Both the position numbers and the translations under genes were made by a program. From Craspedostauros australis (lineage: Eukaryota > Bacillariophyta > Bacillariophyceae > Mastogloiales > Achnanthaceae), in assembly GCA_026770025.1 (NCBI GenBank), contig JAMXDE010000008.1, forward strand, positions 1,426,001 through 1,490,000: a DNA stretch of 64,000 nucleotides, given 5' to 3'. This document shows, in pieces, positions 1-11,145 of the stretch; the first letter of the stretch is position 1, and each line of letters opens with the position of its first letter. A model generated the notes under the pieces. The model searched no databases, was not told the DNA's origin, and was given only the letters and a program-made list of their open reading frames with translations.

Positions 1-125
1 ATTTCACAAGCTTTTAGGACAAGGAATAACAGGTTTTGTTTTGGCATCTAATGGAATATTGTTGCACGCTGCTCAGTTTTCTACAACTAGTCATTTCCAC
101 CCCTTTTGGGCCTGGTACTGAACAA

Positions 126-183
<58 letters not shown>
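126..183. repeat. (GT)n microsatellite
   Basis: This is a nearly pure run of about 29 GT dinucleotides, just downstream of the stop of the minus-strand gene that ends at 213. The Cys-Val ORFs read through it are artefacts. Strict purine-pyrimidine alternation makes it a candidate Z-DNA former. Confidence 0.95.
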
Positions 184-184
<1 letters not shown>

Positions 185-212
185 TGTTCGCTATTATTAC
201 CTTGCTGCTCGA

Positions 213-2652
213 CTATTCCTCCTCTTCAGATTCGTCGCTGCCGGAATCGCCACTGGAATCGTCACTGGGGGCATCAGAATCGCTGTCGCCACTGCCATCC
301 GATTCCTCTGATGACTCCTGTGGATCTTCATCCACCCCCAAACGCTCGTGTGTGCTCACTCCGATCCAGTCCATGTCTGCAGGATCAACGATGTCCGCAA
401 TGGGCACATCAATCCCTCCTTCCACCTCCATCCCCTGAGCTTGCACCGTCTCTGGAGCAAGCACATCCTCGTCCACAGCATCCTTGTTTGCAGCAGCCTC
501 ATCTGCAGCAGCCTCATCCACAGCAGCCTGTCGTGCAGCAGCCTCATCCACAGCAGCCTGTCGTGCAGCAGCCTCATCTGCAGCCTTGTCCGCAGCAGCC
601 TGGTGTGCAGCAGCCCATTGTGCAGCCTCGTTTGCAACTGCCTGTTTTGCAGCAGCATCGTTTGCTGCCTTGCTTGCAGCAGCCTGTTGTGCTGCCAGCT
701 CCAGCCTCTCCGCCTCATCAGCCAGAGCATTCGCTCTCACTGCTCTGGCTCTGGCCTCTGCTGCCGTTGGCGCCTTGGACGGCGCGGCTTGGAGGACCGG
801 GGCTGCTGGTGGCGCGGCTTGGAGGACTGGAGCTGCTGGTGGCGCGGCTTGGAGGACTGGGGCTGCTGGTGGCACGACGGCGGCGCCACTGGCGCGAGGA
901 GCGGGAGGCGGCATCAACGGAAAGTACCCGCTCGCCATGGCGATGCCCTTGGCGATGGCGGCCACTACATCCTTGGTGGGTGTTGTTGTTGGTACTGGCG
1001 TTGGTGTTGGTGTTGGTGTTGGTGATTGTGCTGGTGTTGGTGTTGGTGTTGGTTTGGCGGGGTGGTGTGCAACCTTTTTGGATTTTGTGGCACGATGGGT
1101 TTTGGACTTGCGCCGATGCTTGGACTTGCGCACCTTGTGTGAGGTCTTGGTGGGCTTGCCTGGACACGCGTCGTACCGGCTGCTGGTGACGCTGATGGAT
1201 TTTGCTGAGCAGCTGCTGTCACCGCGAGGCACAGCGCCAGGACCCTCCGGGAAGGACGCCCCAAACACGCCTTCGTGCTGTTGGAAGAGTTCAGGGAAGC
1301 AGAAAGAAGTTCGTGAGTGGGAGTGCGCGCGCTTTTGTCACCCATCCAGTCGTCGTTGATCGTGGAATTCGCTCGGTTATTTCGTTTCATGTACTTACCT
1401 GTATGGCCGCCACCTTCTCGTACGTGGAGGGTGCGTAGTGTGTAGCGGTTCCGATGGTGGAGTCATCGCAACGGGAGGGCACACATGTGATGCGCGTGTT
1501 CAGGTCAACACGGCGTTGTGGCGTAGTAGCCCCAACACGCGACAAGCCAACGAATACGGATCGTTTATTTGCAGAACGAGCTTTTGGAACGACAGAAACG
1601 ATGGGGTGAGAACTGTGTTGTTCGACAACGCGCACAATCAACACAGATGCCCTCACCACGCTCTCCTTGTCGTTCGTAGTTACCTCCATCTCCATGTAGT
1701 TGATACCGCTGAGAACGCCATCGCTGGCGCGCTCGAATCGATTCGTGACAGCGAACGGCAAATCCACTTTCTGCGTGCGCACTGGTACTCCTTCGCGCTT
1801 TTTCATGCGCGACATTGCCTTAGCTGTAGCATTCACACGCGCCTTTTCGTCATCGAACGTTGTCACCCACGACTGGTTGGCAAGAGCAAAATCATCGCGC
1901 AATTGCTCATGGAGAAGTTCAACGTTTGCAAGAGCAGCGTTTTGCATCACTTCAAGCACGACAGACATGCCCCCAGGCGCAACATGCACGCGAAGGTCTT
2001 TGTGGCAAGTGCCACCGGTGAGTTCAAACGCGAGATCGATGACGCGTTCGCCATTCGCGTTGCGGTAGAAGGTGCGGGTCACAGGAAGATTTTGGTGGTT
2101 GTTGGCATCGAGCCACTTCATGACGTCGGCGTCAGTGGTGGCGACAGGTGATGGAGGAGCAGCTTTGGTCATGGCTGGTAGGATGGTGGTGTTTGTTCGT
2201 TGCAGTGGTGGTGGCTGCGTTGTAGCGTTGTTGTCGTTGTCGTTGTCGTTGTCCAGGTTGGTGAGGTCGATGTCTGGTCGGATCATTCGAGAAGCTTCTC
2301 GAATTTCCCTGGCGTTCGCAGCAAGCTCGGAAACGGTTGGAGATTCGTTTGCGTCTTTCCCGACTGAATCAAAATTATGAGTCACGTATTATGAGTCACG
2401 CATGTATCCGTCAAACAAGTCGCGTCATGCACACGTCACAGATTCAAGGCACTCACTTTTTTCTTGTTGGACCTTGGCGCGAAGTTTCGCCAGGTTTCTC
2501 GGAAATTCGCTTTCGATGAATTGGCGCGCAATGCTGGACCTCCTCCACACCTCTTTTCCGTCCCACTCTGGTTTGATGATGCCCTCTCGCACTTGCTCTT
2601 TGAGGGTCTGCACTAGGTTGCTGCTGTAGATCCAGCGTTTCGGTTTCGCCAT
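213..2652 (-). CDS. Unknown three-exon protein, possible transposon accessory
   Basis: I join three exons: 2652-2457, 2363-1399 and 1277-213, giving about 741 residues. Both introns have GT-AG ends (GTGAGT and GTAAGT donors) and keep frame. Exon 1 (about 65 aa) is compact, basic and helix-like with regularly placed Trp residues (KPKRW, PEW, EVW), as in small Myb/MADF-type DNA-binding domains, but I cannot assign a family. Exon 2 holds a run of Asp-Asn repeats and then a folded-looking domain. Exon 3 is low complexity: a Lys/Arg-rich segment, Pro-Thr repeats, three copies of an AAPPAAPVLQ unit, a long Ala-rich helix and a Ser/Asp/Glu-rich tail. The gene diverges from a DDE transposase at 4021. 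PIF/Harbinger elements typically carry a second, Myb-like gene beside the transposase, so this may be that partner; this is inference. It could equally be a host gene. Confidence 0.6.
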
Positions 2653-4020
2653 CGTGCTTTTTGTGTGGTATTGCAAGCGTACAAACAAAAGGCAGCCTCT
2701 CCACCTCCCTTGCACTACATCTGCTGCTCATCCTGAGGTTGACGCGGTCTCCTGTGCATCGAAACCATTCAGCTTTCTATTCGTCTGCCTAGTAGTCTTC
2801 GAAGTGGTCATACTCTGTTGCACACGAACAGAAGCACTATTATAGTCTTGTTTTGATGTCCCGTCATGAAATATCTGGACATCTGTTCAGCTCAGTGACA
2901 CACATTATAAAATTTTGTGTCCCACAATACCACGCATGATCGTGCCAGTGGAAGCACGTTCAATCGTCACAAGTCATCGTGAAATCATCTCAAAGTCATT
3001 GCTCTTCCATCCCCAAAAAGAATTACAATCGCAATTCCACCCGGAATTACAAAATAAATTATTTTGGAATTCTTGGCGTATTCTTCATCTCACCACGATG
3101 GCAGTGTTGCCTATTTCTCTTTTTTGCTCCGATTGCTGGGGATAAACGGTCGGAATTACAAAATAAATTATGTTTGCAATACCGTTGGGCCTTTTCATTT
3201 GTTTCTTTCTTGTTTGACTTTTTCCATTGTCCTTGGGGACGGCAAGGAAGGATTGCAACTAGCGCTACAATGACTCCTGATTCTGTCAATGACGCTGGAT
3301 ACAGATGTTCACCGCCTCACTGAGGCCTTGTTCTTGAGCTTGGTACGAATGTCATGCCATGGAGGTTCGTCATTGGCGGAATCGTGGGTGCCTGCGCCTC
3401 GTCGCGTCGCTGGTACTGGTGACATGCCCCATGTGGCCAGCGCGGCCACCTGCGAGTGCGCAACCAGGCATCACATGCACTAGCAATGTTCGTTGCCTGA
3501 CCGAGCAAGCCGATCGCATCAGCTCCAACAACGGACTAGGGCAGTCTACCAATCCATAGAAGTCTTGCATACACGAGTCACCACAATTGTATTCTGTTGT
3601 CTTGCGCTTGCCTGCTCTGCGCTCTACTCCCACGTTGATGTTGCAAGTCGCAATGACCAGCGAAACAGACAGTCCAATTCATCACAGCATGTCTCGTTCC
3701 TTTAGGCCACGTAGGACATGCGGATACACCAAAGGAGGGATCACACATTGTCCGTTGCAAATGAAGTCGTGGGAGGATGGAGCACGACTTCCACACCGAA
3801 TGCCGTACGCACATGCTTTGAGTTGGCAAAAACTGGTGCAGCTAATTCATAGACTACATGGTCATCATCAGGCAATTATGTTAGCAACAACAAGCCACTT
3901 CCTCCATGACCAGCAAACTTGACACTGCTACTATTGCCACACAAAACGTAGTCTTCGTTGAAACCAACACGAACTTGCATTCCACATAGTCGAATCACAA
4001 CTCAGGCACGACTCACAGAC
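2653..4020. other. Intergenic region between divergent genes
   Basis: About 1.4 kb separates the starts of the unknown gene and the transposase. It contains only short overlapping ORFs that I do not believe. It holds an exact 20-bp direct repeat (listed separately) and would contain both promoters. I found no convincing terminal inverted repeat here for the transposase. Confidence 0.6.
3042..3170. repeat. 20-bp exact direct repeat pair
   Basis: The sequence CGGAATTACAAAATAAATTA occurs at 3042-3061 and again at 3151-3170. The two copies flank 89 bp of unrelated sequence. It is too long to be chance in 1.4 kb. Confidence 0.9.
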
Positions 4021-5035
4021 ATGGATTCGGCAGCGGAGAGTACCAGTGCTGGTGAATTTGCAGCCGAAGGATTTTTGCTGATGGGAGACAACGTGCATCA
4101 CCGCGACATGGACACCCTCAATGATGCACAGTTGCGTAATTTTCGCGCGATGTTTGGCACCGATCCGTCCATCACTCACCTCCTCTGGGAAGACCTGATT
4201 GGCACAGGTCTTCTCCCCTGCAATGCGAAGCCGAAGCACCTCCTTTGGATGTGCGCGTTCCTCCGAATGTACCTGTCTGAGACAGTGGTGGCGCGGATGA
4301 TGAACACCAGCGCGAAAACTTTCCGCCAGTGGGCGTGGGTCATGGCTAGAGCCGTTGAGGAGTTGCGTCATGACATCGTAAGTGCAGCACATGAGAACCC
4401 CGACCGATGCGAACTCTTTTTTTTCGCCTACCACGACTCACTCACAATTTTCGTTCGTGACTGCTCGTATCCATCTTGTTTGCCTACAGATTGACCTAGA
4501 CAACCGCTTTATTGACGCAGACAGAAATGGGAGCGCTTTCTTGACTGTCGACGGCACTGACTTTCGCACTAACGACCCCAAACCGTTTAACAAGGTGTGG
4601 TACTCGCACAAGTTCAAGGCTGCTGGTGTGAGGTACGAAGTTGCTGTTTCCATAAGCAGAGGAGACATTGTTTGGGTGAATGGCCCCTATCCGTGTGGAT
4701 ACATGAATGACCTGGGCATCTTCCGCTCGGACCTCAAGCAAGCAATTCGGGCAGACGAGGTCGTCATTGCTGATAACGGCTACAGAGGGGATGACAAAGT
4801 GTTCCCGCCCACCTTCAAAGCTGATGGCATTCTTCGTGCTCGCCACGAAACGATTAACGGTAGATTGAAGCAGTGGGGCTGTTTGGGACAGAAGTGGCGA
4901 CATCACGTGGACAAACACCACACAGCCTTCCATGCGGTGGCGGTCATCACCCAAATCGAACTAGGGAACGGCTATCCAGCGTTCGACGTTAACAAGGCGC
5001 TGTCCACAGCCCGACAGCAAATGGGTCACGACTAG
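4021..5035 (+). CDS. PIF/Harbinger-IS5-like DDE transposase
   Basis: Two exons, 4021-4377 and 4490-5035, joined by a 112-nt GT-AG intron (GTAAGT donor, TACAG acceptor), encode about 300 residues. Exon 1 supplies a helical N-terminal region (TKFxxW-like 'KTFRQWAWVMARAVEEL' just before the junction). Exon 2 holds the RNase-H-fold catalytic core: VDGTDFRT (Asp140), VIADNGYRGD (Asp214) and ARHETINGRLKQWG (Glu239), the DDE triad pattern of IS5-like and PIF/Harbinger enzymes. The frame is open and all three acidic residues are present, so the coding part looks intact. The enzyme would cut and rejoin the ends of its own element. I could not find matching terminal inverted repeats by eye, so the limits of the element are unknown. 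A divergent gene ending at 213 may belong to the same element. Confidence 0.85.
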
Positions 5036-6004
5036 ACTGTACATTGCATTAAATTAAACACACGTGTCATATGGAATTTATCAGTCTAATAATTGAACGT
5101 CTCTGCGAGTTGGCACCACACGAATGGGATAGAGGAGAGTACTAATCTGTTCGATTAAGTTCCGTCTCTACAAACGCTGGTTTGTCATGGCAGATGGCAA
5201 AACTTCGTCGAACAGGCAAGCACTGCACTGAAGTGGCTTTGTTGTGTGTGGGGTACGAAATGGGAGGGGGGTTTCGGGGGGCATAGCAATGTTGTTGGGG
5301 AGGTGCGATGCACAGGAAACACCGGCGGTCGAGAAGGCACAAACAACGTTGGGCTATCGTGTGTGTTGTGTCCATGTTGCGATTAAGTGTGTGGGAAGCA
5401 TGAGGGACACGACGCCGGTTGCCAGAACAGACTCCCATGCTGGAAGGTCGGGAATGACGGGAACAGAGACGACTGATTGTGCGACCACTGCGAGTCAGAA
5501 GGCGGAGACGAAAGAGCGGAAGGCCAAGACGAAAGGGCGGAAGGATGGATGATGCAGAACAAACAACAAGTGTGTACAGCTGCCTGTCGTGTGTCTCCGT
5601 TGGACGGAAAATGTGGCCGATCGGTCACGCCGACCACGGGGGGAGGAGGAGCTGTGCGTGGGTTGGACTAAGATGACCACGGCATGATGATTGAGTCTCG
5701 GCATCAGTTCGTGCAATGAAAGGGAGGTGGCACCAGCAACCATTCCAACCTCATTGGCGGAGACAAACGGAAGACCCGAGGAAGAATGGAACACCCTGGC
5801 GACATGGTGGCAACACAGTAAGTGGCATGCGATGAACAAGCTGAAGAACGATGGTGACGCACCAGCGTCATTTTGACTCCAAGAGAATGTGGTTCGTTAA
5901 AGCATCGGAATTCGCGCGTAAAAACACATGAAATGAGGTGGAGAACACCGTTTTTGTATGAAAAAGTATTTTTCTGATGCACTAATGATGGAGATTACCG
6001 CGCC
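5036..6004. other. Non-coding stretch before the repeat nest
   Basis: This segment holds only short unsupported ORFs. AT-rich sequence follows the transposase stop, then unremarkable mixed sequence up to the left arm of the foldback element. I see no gene or family repeat. Confidence 0.5.
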
Positions 6005-6739
6005 TCCCTGCGATCTGCACATTTCGTGCACAACGTCGCATTCGTCAACATTCGTACGCTCATCCGGACATCTGTCAGCATCTTCCCAACGATCTGCACA
6101 TTTTCCCCGCATCCGCACATTTGTCGACATCTTCCCTGCAAACTGCACATTCCCCGCGCATCCATGCATTTGCTGACAACTTCCCTGCAAGCTGCACATT
6201 CTCTGCACATCCGGGTCATCTCATGTTCTCATACGTATTTATGTCTTATTTATGTCTGTGTTATGTCCGATAGGACATGAACACGATCCTGCCTCTTGGC
6301 CATCACAGCATCACTTCCACTTTAATTTTAGTACTAATTAGCAACAAACAACAGAGAATTAAGGTTCATACTAGTGTATTGGGGAAATAGCTAACGCCTC
6401 AATTGCATTCAATCATCCTTTTCTTCTTTGGTATGATTCTTTCGTGTGATCAATGATGTTAGTCTATGCAGTATTGACTAGACATAGAATATGATTTATG
6501 TCTCAGTGAGGACCGAATCATGTCGTAGTTATGTCTTGGGAATTGTGGTTGTGCAGGGAAAATGCATGCGCAGGGGAAAATGCATGCGCAGGGGAAAACG
6601 CATGCGCAGGGGAAAACGCATGCGCAGGGAAAATGCATGTGCAGGAAAAGTGCAGTGCATGTGCAGGTGCAGTGCATGCGCAGGGAAAATGCAGGCGCAA
6701 GGAAAAGCGCAGTCGAAGTGCAGTGCATGCGCACGAGCA
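6005..6739 (+). repeat. Left arm of foldback element
   Basis: This 735-bp arm is the reverse complement of 8551-9211, with moderate divergence and a few indels. It begins TCCCTGCGATCTGCACATTT and ends at GCGCACGAGCA. The outer part repeats GATCTGCACATTT/CTTCCC motifs. The inner part (about 6555-6640) is a tandem array of a 17-18 bp unit reading roughly GCATGCGCAGGGGAAAA. Matched landmarks include GTTAGTCTATGCAGTATTG near 6460 and CATCACTTCCACTTTAA near 6305, both found inverted in the other arm. The arms are clearly older than the pair of 1.8-kb elements, since they are far less alike. No coding sequence is evident. Confidence 0.8.
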
Positions 6740-8550
6740 GGGAGCAGGGGAAATAGACGACATTTTCCCGGATGTAGGGAAAATGTCAGCATTTCCTGTT
6801 ATTGTTTTCCTGTATTTCCCAGCACTACAAAACGAGTCCCATTGCATCTGTTAGGCATCATGTGTAGTGCTTTGTAAGAACTTCACATGTACCATGTCGA
6901 CTACTCCATGTGTTGTACAATGATACCATCAACTTTGTGTATCGCGATTTCCGAGACACGTTCAAGTCGTGTTGTTTTCGCGGTTCCAACAAACAGTTGC
7001 CGGTTGTGTGCAATTCTACTCGTATTTGCAAAGAGCGTTTTTGGATTGTTCTCGCTTAGTCGCTTCGCCCATGCACGTTTCTTCGCAAATCCGATTGCTG
7101 TTGCACGATACACAGACGGCACTCATTGGTGGTGGATTGCTGCAAGCAGAGCAACTGCGCATTCAAGTGCGTCATGCGGAGAACAGAGCAGTTGTGATTC
7201 GAAGACGGCGGAGTGGTCTATATACACTCATGACTGAACACCTGGTTGTCTGAAGTTTGCTTGTATTCATAAGGGAAGAGAGATACAGAGTATGCGGGAG
7301 TGCAGTAGAGTGGAGGAGTACAGCGCCTGTGTTCTGATAAGAATGTGAATGTGAAGAGTGCCAGCATGAGCATTCATGGTGCCGCGTATCGGTTTTGGGG
7401 TTGGTGCTGACGCATCGCGGCGCACCAATGTCACGCTGTGTACTCAAGGTGCATGCGAAGAAATGTGCTGTTTCATTCCATTGCCGCATACCCAGCACTG
7501 TCAGAATGTGTGGTGAAGCACGAGCATGCTCTTCTCCTTCCACCACACAGAGAAAGTTCTGGCATTCCCGTTCTCAGCCTCAACTTGGCATCCTGATGGA
7601 AGGCGAGACCTGATGTGGAGGATGTGAATGCAGAACGCCATTGTTACAGACGTGGTAACAAAGAACAATGTCCTGTGCATACTTATCCTGAGGATGATGA
7701 CAACATGTTTGCGACAATTGCAGTGTTGCTCTTCTCCGCTCGCGCTTGGGCTTGTTCCTCGACAACGGAATAGTGGTGTGCGCTATTTGCAGCCAAGCAA
7801 TGGCGCAACATCTGAAGTTCGTGTTCGTTTCAGCAAAGCATCACAGGTCTGGAGGACAGGGTAAAATGATTCTTGTATGGAAGCATGCGTTTGTTTCCGC
7901 CACAAGCATAAATGTCATTCGCAAACTGGTTGGTCATGATGCATCAACAAACGCGATTATCGATGTGCTCCAACAGTGTGCGACGGACCTGCGCCGGCGT
8001 GAAATTTGCTGTCCATGTGTTGCCCCGCGCGTCTGATCGCTGCGTGATTGCACATGGAAAGTGGATGCGCAAGCGCAGCCAAAGTGCACGTGCAGCGGAT
8101 GTCCGGCAGATGCGCAACGCATGTGCATTGCAGTTGTGCGCACTGCACATGGACTTCGAGTGCACATGCGCATGTGCATGCACTTCGGCTGCACTGTACT
8201 GTACTGCACTGCACATGCACATGCACTTGCACTTGCACTTTCCGCGCACATGCACTTCACATGCAGATGCACACGCACTTTTCATGCACATGCACTTTCC
8301 GCGCACAAGCACTTCACATGCACTTCGACTGCACATGCGCTTCGACTGCGCGTGCACATGCACTGCACTGCACATGCACTACTACACATGCACTTCGACT
8401 GCGCATGCACTTCAACTGCGCGTGCACATGCACTGCACTGCACTGCACTGCACATGCACTTTTCCAGCGCCTGCATTTTCCCTGCGCATGCACTTCGACT
8501 GCGCATGCACATGCACATGCACTGCACTTTTCCTGCGCCTGCATTTTCCC
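6740..8550 (-). mobile_element. Non-autonomous Helitron-like element, copy 1
   Basis: This 1811-bp unit is nearly the same as 11146-12965 in opposite orientation. In a 222-bp stretch that I aligned by eye (6901-7122 against 12583-12804) I count 7 differences. Read on the minus strand it starts GGGAAAATGCAGGCG, runs through a TGCA-rich array, and ends with an 11-bp-stem hairpin followed by about 19 nt ending CTGCTCCC. It lies exactly at the centre of the foldback palindrome, between CGCACGAGCA and TGCTCGTGCG, with no target duplication, i.e. between A and T. Insertion at A|T without duplication and a hairpin near the 3' end are Helitron traits. The usual 5' TC and 3' CTRR are absent. Several short ORFs are open in both copies, but no Rep/helicase is encoded. 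Confidence 0.65.
6759..6787 (-). repeat. Terminal hairpin of copy 1
   Basis: A perfect inverted repeat, GACATTTTCCC and GGGAAAATGTC, encloses a 7-nt loop (GGATGTA). It lies about 19 nt inside the element end. The same hairpin occurs at the matching place in copy 2. Confidence 0.9.
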
Positions 8551-8700
8551 TGCTCGTGCGCATGCACTGCACTTCGACTGAACATGCGCATGCACTGCAT
8601 TTTCCCTGCAGATGCATTTTCCCTGCAGATGCATTTTCCCTGCGCATGCATTTTCCCTGCGCATGCGTTTTCCCCTGCGCATGCATTTTCCCTGCACAAC
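8110..8700. repeat. TGCA/ATGCAC-rich tandem array
   Basis: Dense short repeats built from CATGCACATGCACTG, CATGCACTTCGACTGCGC and CATTTTCCCTGC fill the inner end of the 1.8-kb element and run into the right foldback arm. Long stretches alternate purine and pyrimidine strictly. ORFs across it (Cys/His/Thr-rich) are artefacts of the repeat. The equivalent array in copy 2 is at 11146-11560. Confidence 0.9.
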
Positions 8701-9211
8701 TACAATTCCCAAGACATTACTGCGACACTGTTCGGTCATGACTGTGACATCAACAATGGTCTAGATCTAGACAATACTGCATAGACTAACATCATTGATC
8801 ACTGAAAAGAATCATAAAGCGACGAAAAGGATAATTCTGTTCAATTTAATCGCTATCTAATGGCCAAGAACACTACTAATTTATTTGATTCTCTGTCGTT
8901 TATTGCTTTTGAGCACTAAAAGTTAAAGTGGAAGTGACACCGTGATGGCAAGAGGTGGGATCGGATTCATGTCGTATCGGACTTACACAAGACATGAGAA
9001 AGACATATTTTTGCATCAAAACGCGAGACGACCCGGATGTGCAGAGAATGTGCAGATCGTCGGGAAGATGTTGACAAATGTGCTGATGCAGGGAAAATGT
9101 GCTGATGCAGGGAAAATGTGCAGATCGTTGGGAAGATGCTGACAGATGTCCGAATGAGCGTACGAATGTTGACGAATGCGACGTTGTGCACGAAATGTGC
9201 AGATCGCAGGG
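8551..9211 (-). repeat. Right arm of foldback element
   Basis: This is the inverted partner of 6005-6739. It starts TGCTCGTGCGCATGCACTGC, the complement of the left arm's inner end, and finishes GATCGCAGGGA, the complement of the left arm's outer end. It is about 70 bp shorter than the left arm because tandem units differ in number. The similarity breaks sharply at both outer edges, which defines the foldback boundaries to within a few bases. Confidence 0.8.
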
Positions 9212-11145
9212 AAGATGTCGACACATGCGCGGATGCGCGGAAAATGTGCATGATGTGCAGTGCATGCGCGAGGAATGATGTGTGGAGGATGTTGTTGTAA
9301 CGAACGTGTACTGGCACCATCCGCATGCAAATAGCCTGCACTGCGCAGCGCGTTCGATGACAACCACACATGCGGAGAGGCGCATGACATCGAAAACGCA
9401 CATGCGAATACGTAAAGCCGGACAAACAACTGCATGTGACGGCGTTTCGTTGCGGAAATTGCGCAGACTAAGAGTTGATTCACGATGCGCGCCCTGTTCT
9501 GCAACAGGTCATGGAGTGCCGGTTCGCATCTCTTATTGCTCCCCCATGACGCCATCACTGATGGGTATTTGCGCAACGGTGTTTGGATGGAAGTGCTGTT
9601 CTGCACCAAAACAGAGAATACAATCAGTTCAATCACGCACCGTCACCACATCTGCGCCTTGACGACGGGAGATCCGTCTTCAGTGCACATGTCCGCGCTT
9701 TCCACCCAGTCATTGCAGACACAGCTGCAACAAATACAGAAGCGCAACACCCTCTTGTGCTGTGGTGACCCTGTTGATGCTGATCCGGCTTCTGCCAATG
9801 GTGCATGTGGTGACTCCCCATTGTCCAAACCTGACGTTGCTGTGTTTCTCACGAAAAGAGGGAGAACTGTTCAGGTTGCCGCAATGCTCGTGCGCATGAC
9901 ATCATTGTGATATTTTTGTATGGATGCAAGCGCAACTTCGATCGGAAGGGAAAGAAAGAGATCGCGATGATGTTGATGTGGTTGGGCTTGCTCGATTTCT
10001 CCAACTTCTCGTGCGCGTGTCAGCTCCGATCCAGTCGCCGCCGCCCATGTCATACCATCCGCATGCATCGATGTACGACTAACACAGAACCTCCTTGTGT
10101 CTGGTCATTGGCATCTTGATCACTGTTCGCCAGTATCGACCGCGCGCGAGGATTGCAGAAGTACGCGCTGTCACGCAGAACAAAACGGAGGAGAGCCAAC
10201 GCCCGCAGTCACACCGCGTTGTGCTCTGCAGTGGTACGCGAATGATCACACCCTCGCAACCATACCAGTGCTATTCGAATGACAATCATCTTGCTATTGC
10301 AACACACAAGTGCGAAAGTGTCTCAATGAAACACTACATCAATGACAACTGGTTTGTGACCTGAATAGAGTGCGAGCAGAGCAGGGTGGGGTAGAGTATT
10401 GTAGGAGTAGAGGAGTAGCTATCAGTGCAACAATGCACGAATGCGCCAACAACAACGGTTCACTTCCATTTTGTGGCGACAGCGGCAGCATGTTTGTGTG
10501 GTGCTGCTCTCGTGACACGTTGTGTGTTGTGTTATTTGGCGCACACTGAGATGGACAAACTCGCACCACGGAGAACACATGCTTTGTCGCCCTCTTCAAA
10601 ATCGAAGAACACTTTTCGTGACCAAAGGGTTTGCGTGAGAGGAGTATTACTTGAAGTTCGCTGGACACTGTCGTCACCGCAAAATGGACTGCAACCTGGC
10701 ACGGCAAATGACACAGAAACGAGACAGCAAGCGCACGCTTGTGAGTTCACAGAAGGATGACCAGGAACCACGAGCAGGTGATTCCTCTATTTGTGTTGGC
10801 GATTTGCGTGCATGGAACAGAGACACCGAATGCATGACTGTGGGTGTCGCGCCCGTCGGATGACAACGAAAGCGGGTCCAACGCCGAGAAACACTCGGTG
10901 CTGTGTGAAGGACATGAACGACGCAGAAACCAACGCAGAACCAAACGACCACAGTAGGCGCCACCAAAACCAAGGAGCACAAACGCCAACAACAACTCCC
11001 ATTGGAGTACTATCGATACCACTTGCGTGTTTTTTGCATCGTCCTGACAGCATTGGTCGTATCAGTCTGATGCGGGGAAATGCTCGTGAACAAGTGCATA
11101 AAAACAGCCTTTTTTTTTGAGCGACGACTATTTCCCCTGCTCCCA
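9212..11145 (+). other. Non-coding spacer, possibly a further related element
   Basis: This 1.93-kb stretch separates the foldback from copy 2. It has no credible gene: the longest ORFs (9485-9910 and 10425-10760) match nothing I recognise. Its right edge, GACTATTTCCCCTGCTCCC at about 11126-11144, repeats the last bases of the 1.8-kb element, and near its left edge there is GGAAAATGTGCATGATG, like that element's start. It may be a diverged relative whose 3' end was the landing site for copy 2. This is inference from short matches. Confidence 0.4.

Noticed and set aside
36-311. ORFs with long Val-Cys runs near the start of the window
   Set aside because: They are translations of the (GT)n microsatellite in several frames.
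348-1359. Plus-strand ORFs overlapping the unknown gene (Ala-, Ser- and Leu-rich)
   Set aside because: They mirror the repetitive minus-strand exon 3; the minus frame continues across two consistent splice junctions, while these do not.
7746-8036. A 96-residue ORF conserved in both element copies, with CAIC and HH pairs resembling a zinc finger
   Set aside because: The copies differ by only a few percent and other frames are equally preserved, so conservation does not show coding. Several differences here change amino acids.
8110-8700. CRISPR-like array
   Set aside because: There are no regular spacers; the repeat is a short, irregular tandem sequence in a eukaryotic genome.
6459-8784. Many Cys/His/Thr-rich ORFs over the repeat nest
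   Set aside because: They are read from the TGCA and CAGGGGAAAA arrays and exist in four or more frames at once.
9485-9910. A 141-residue plus-strand ORF in the spacer
   Set aside because: It has no family features and lies in a region with open frames on both strands; it is not supported.
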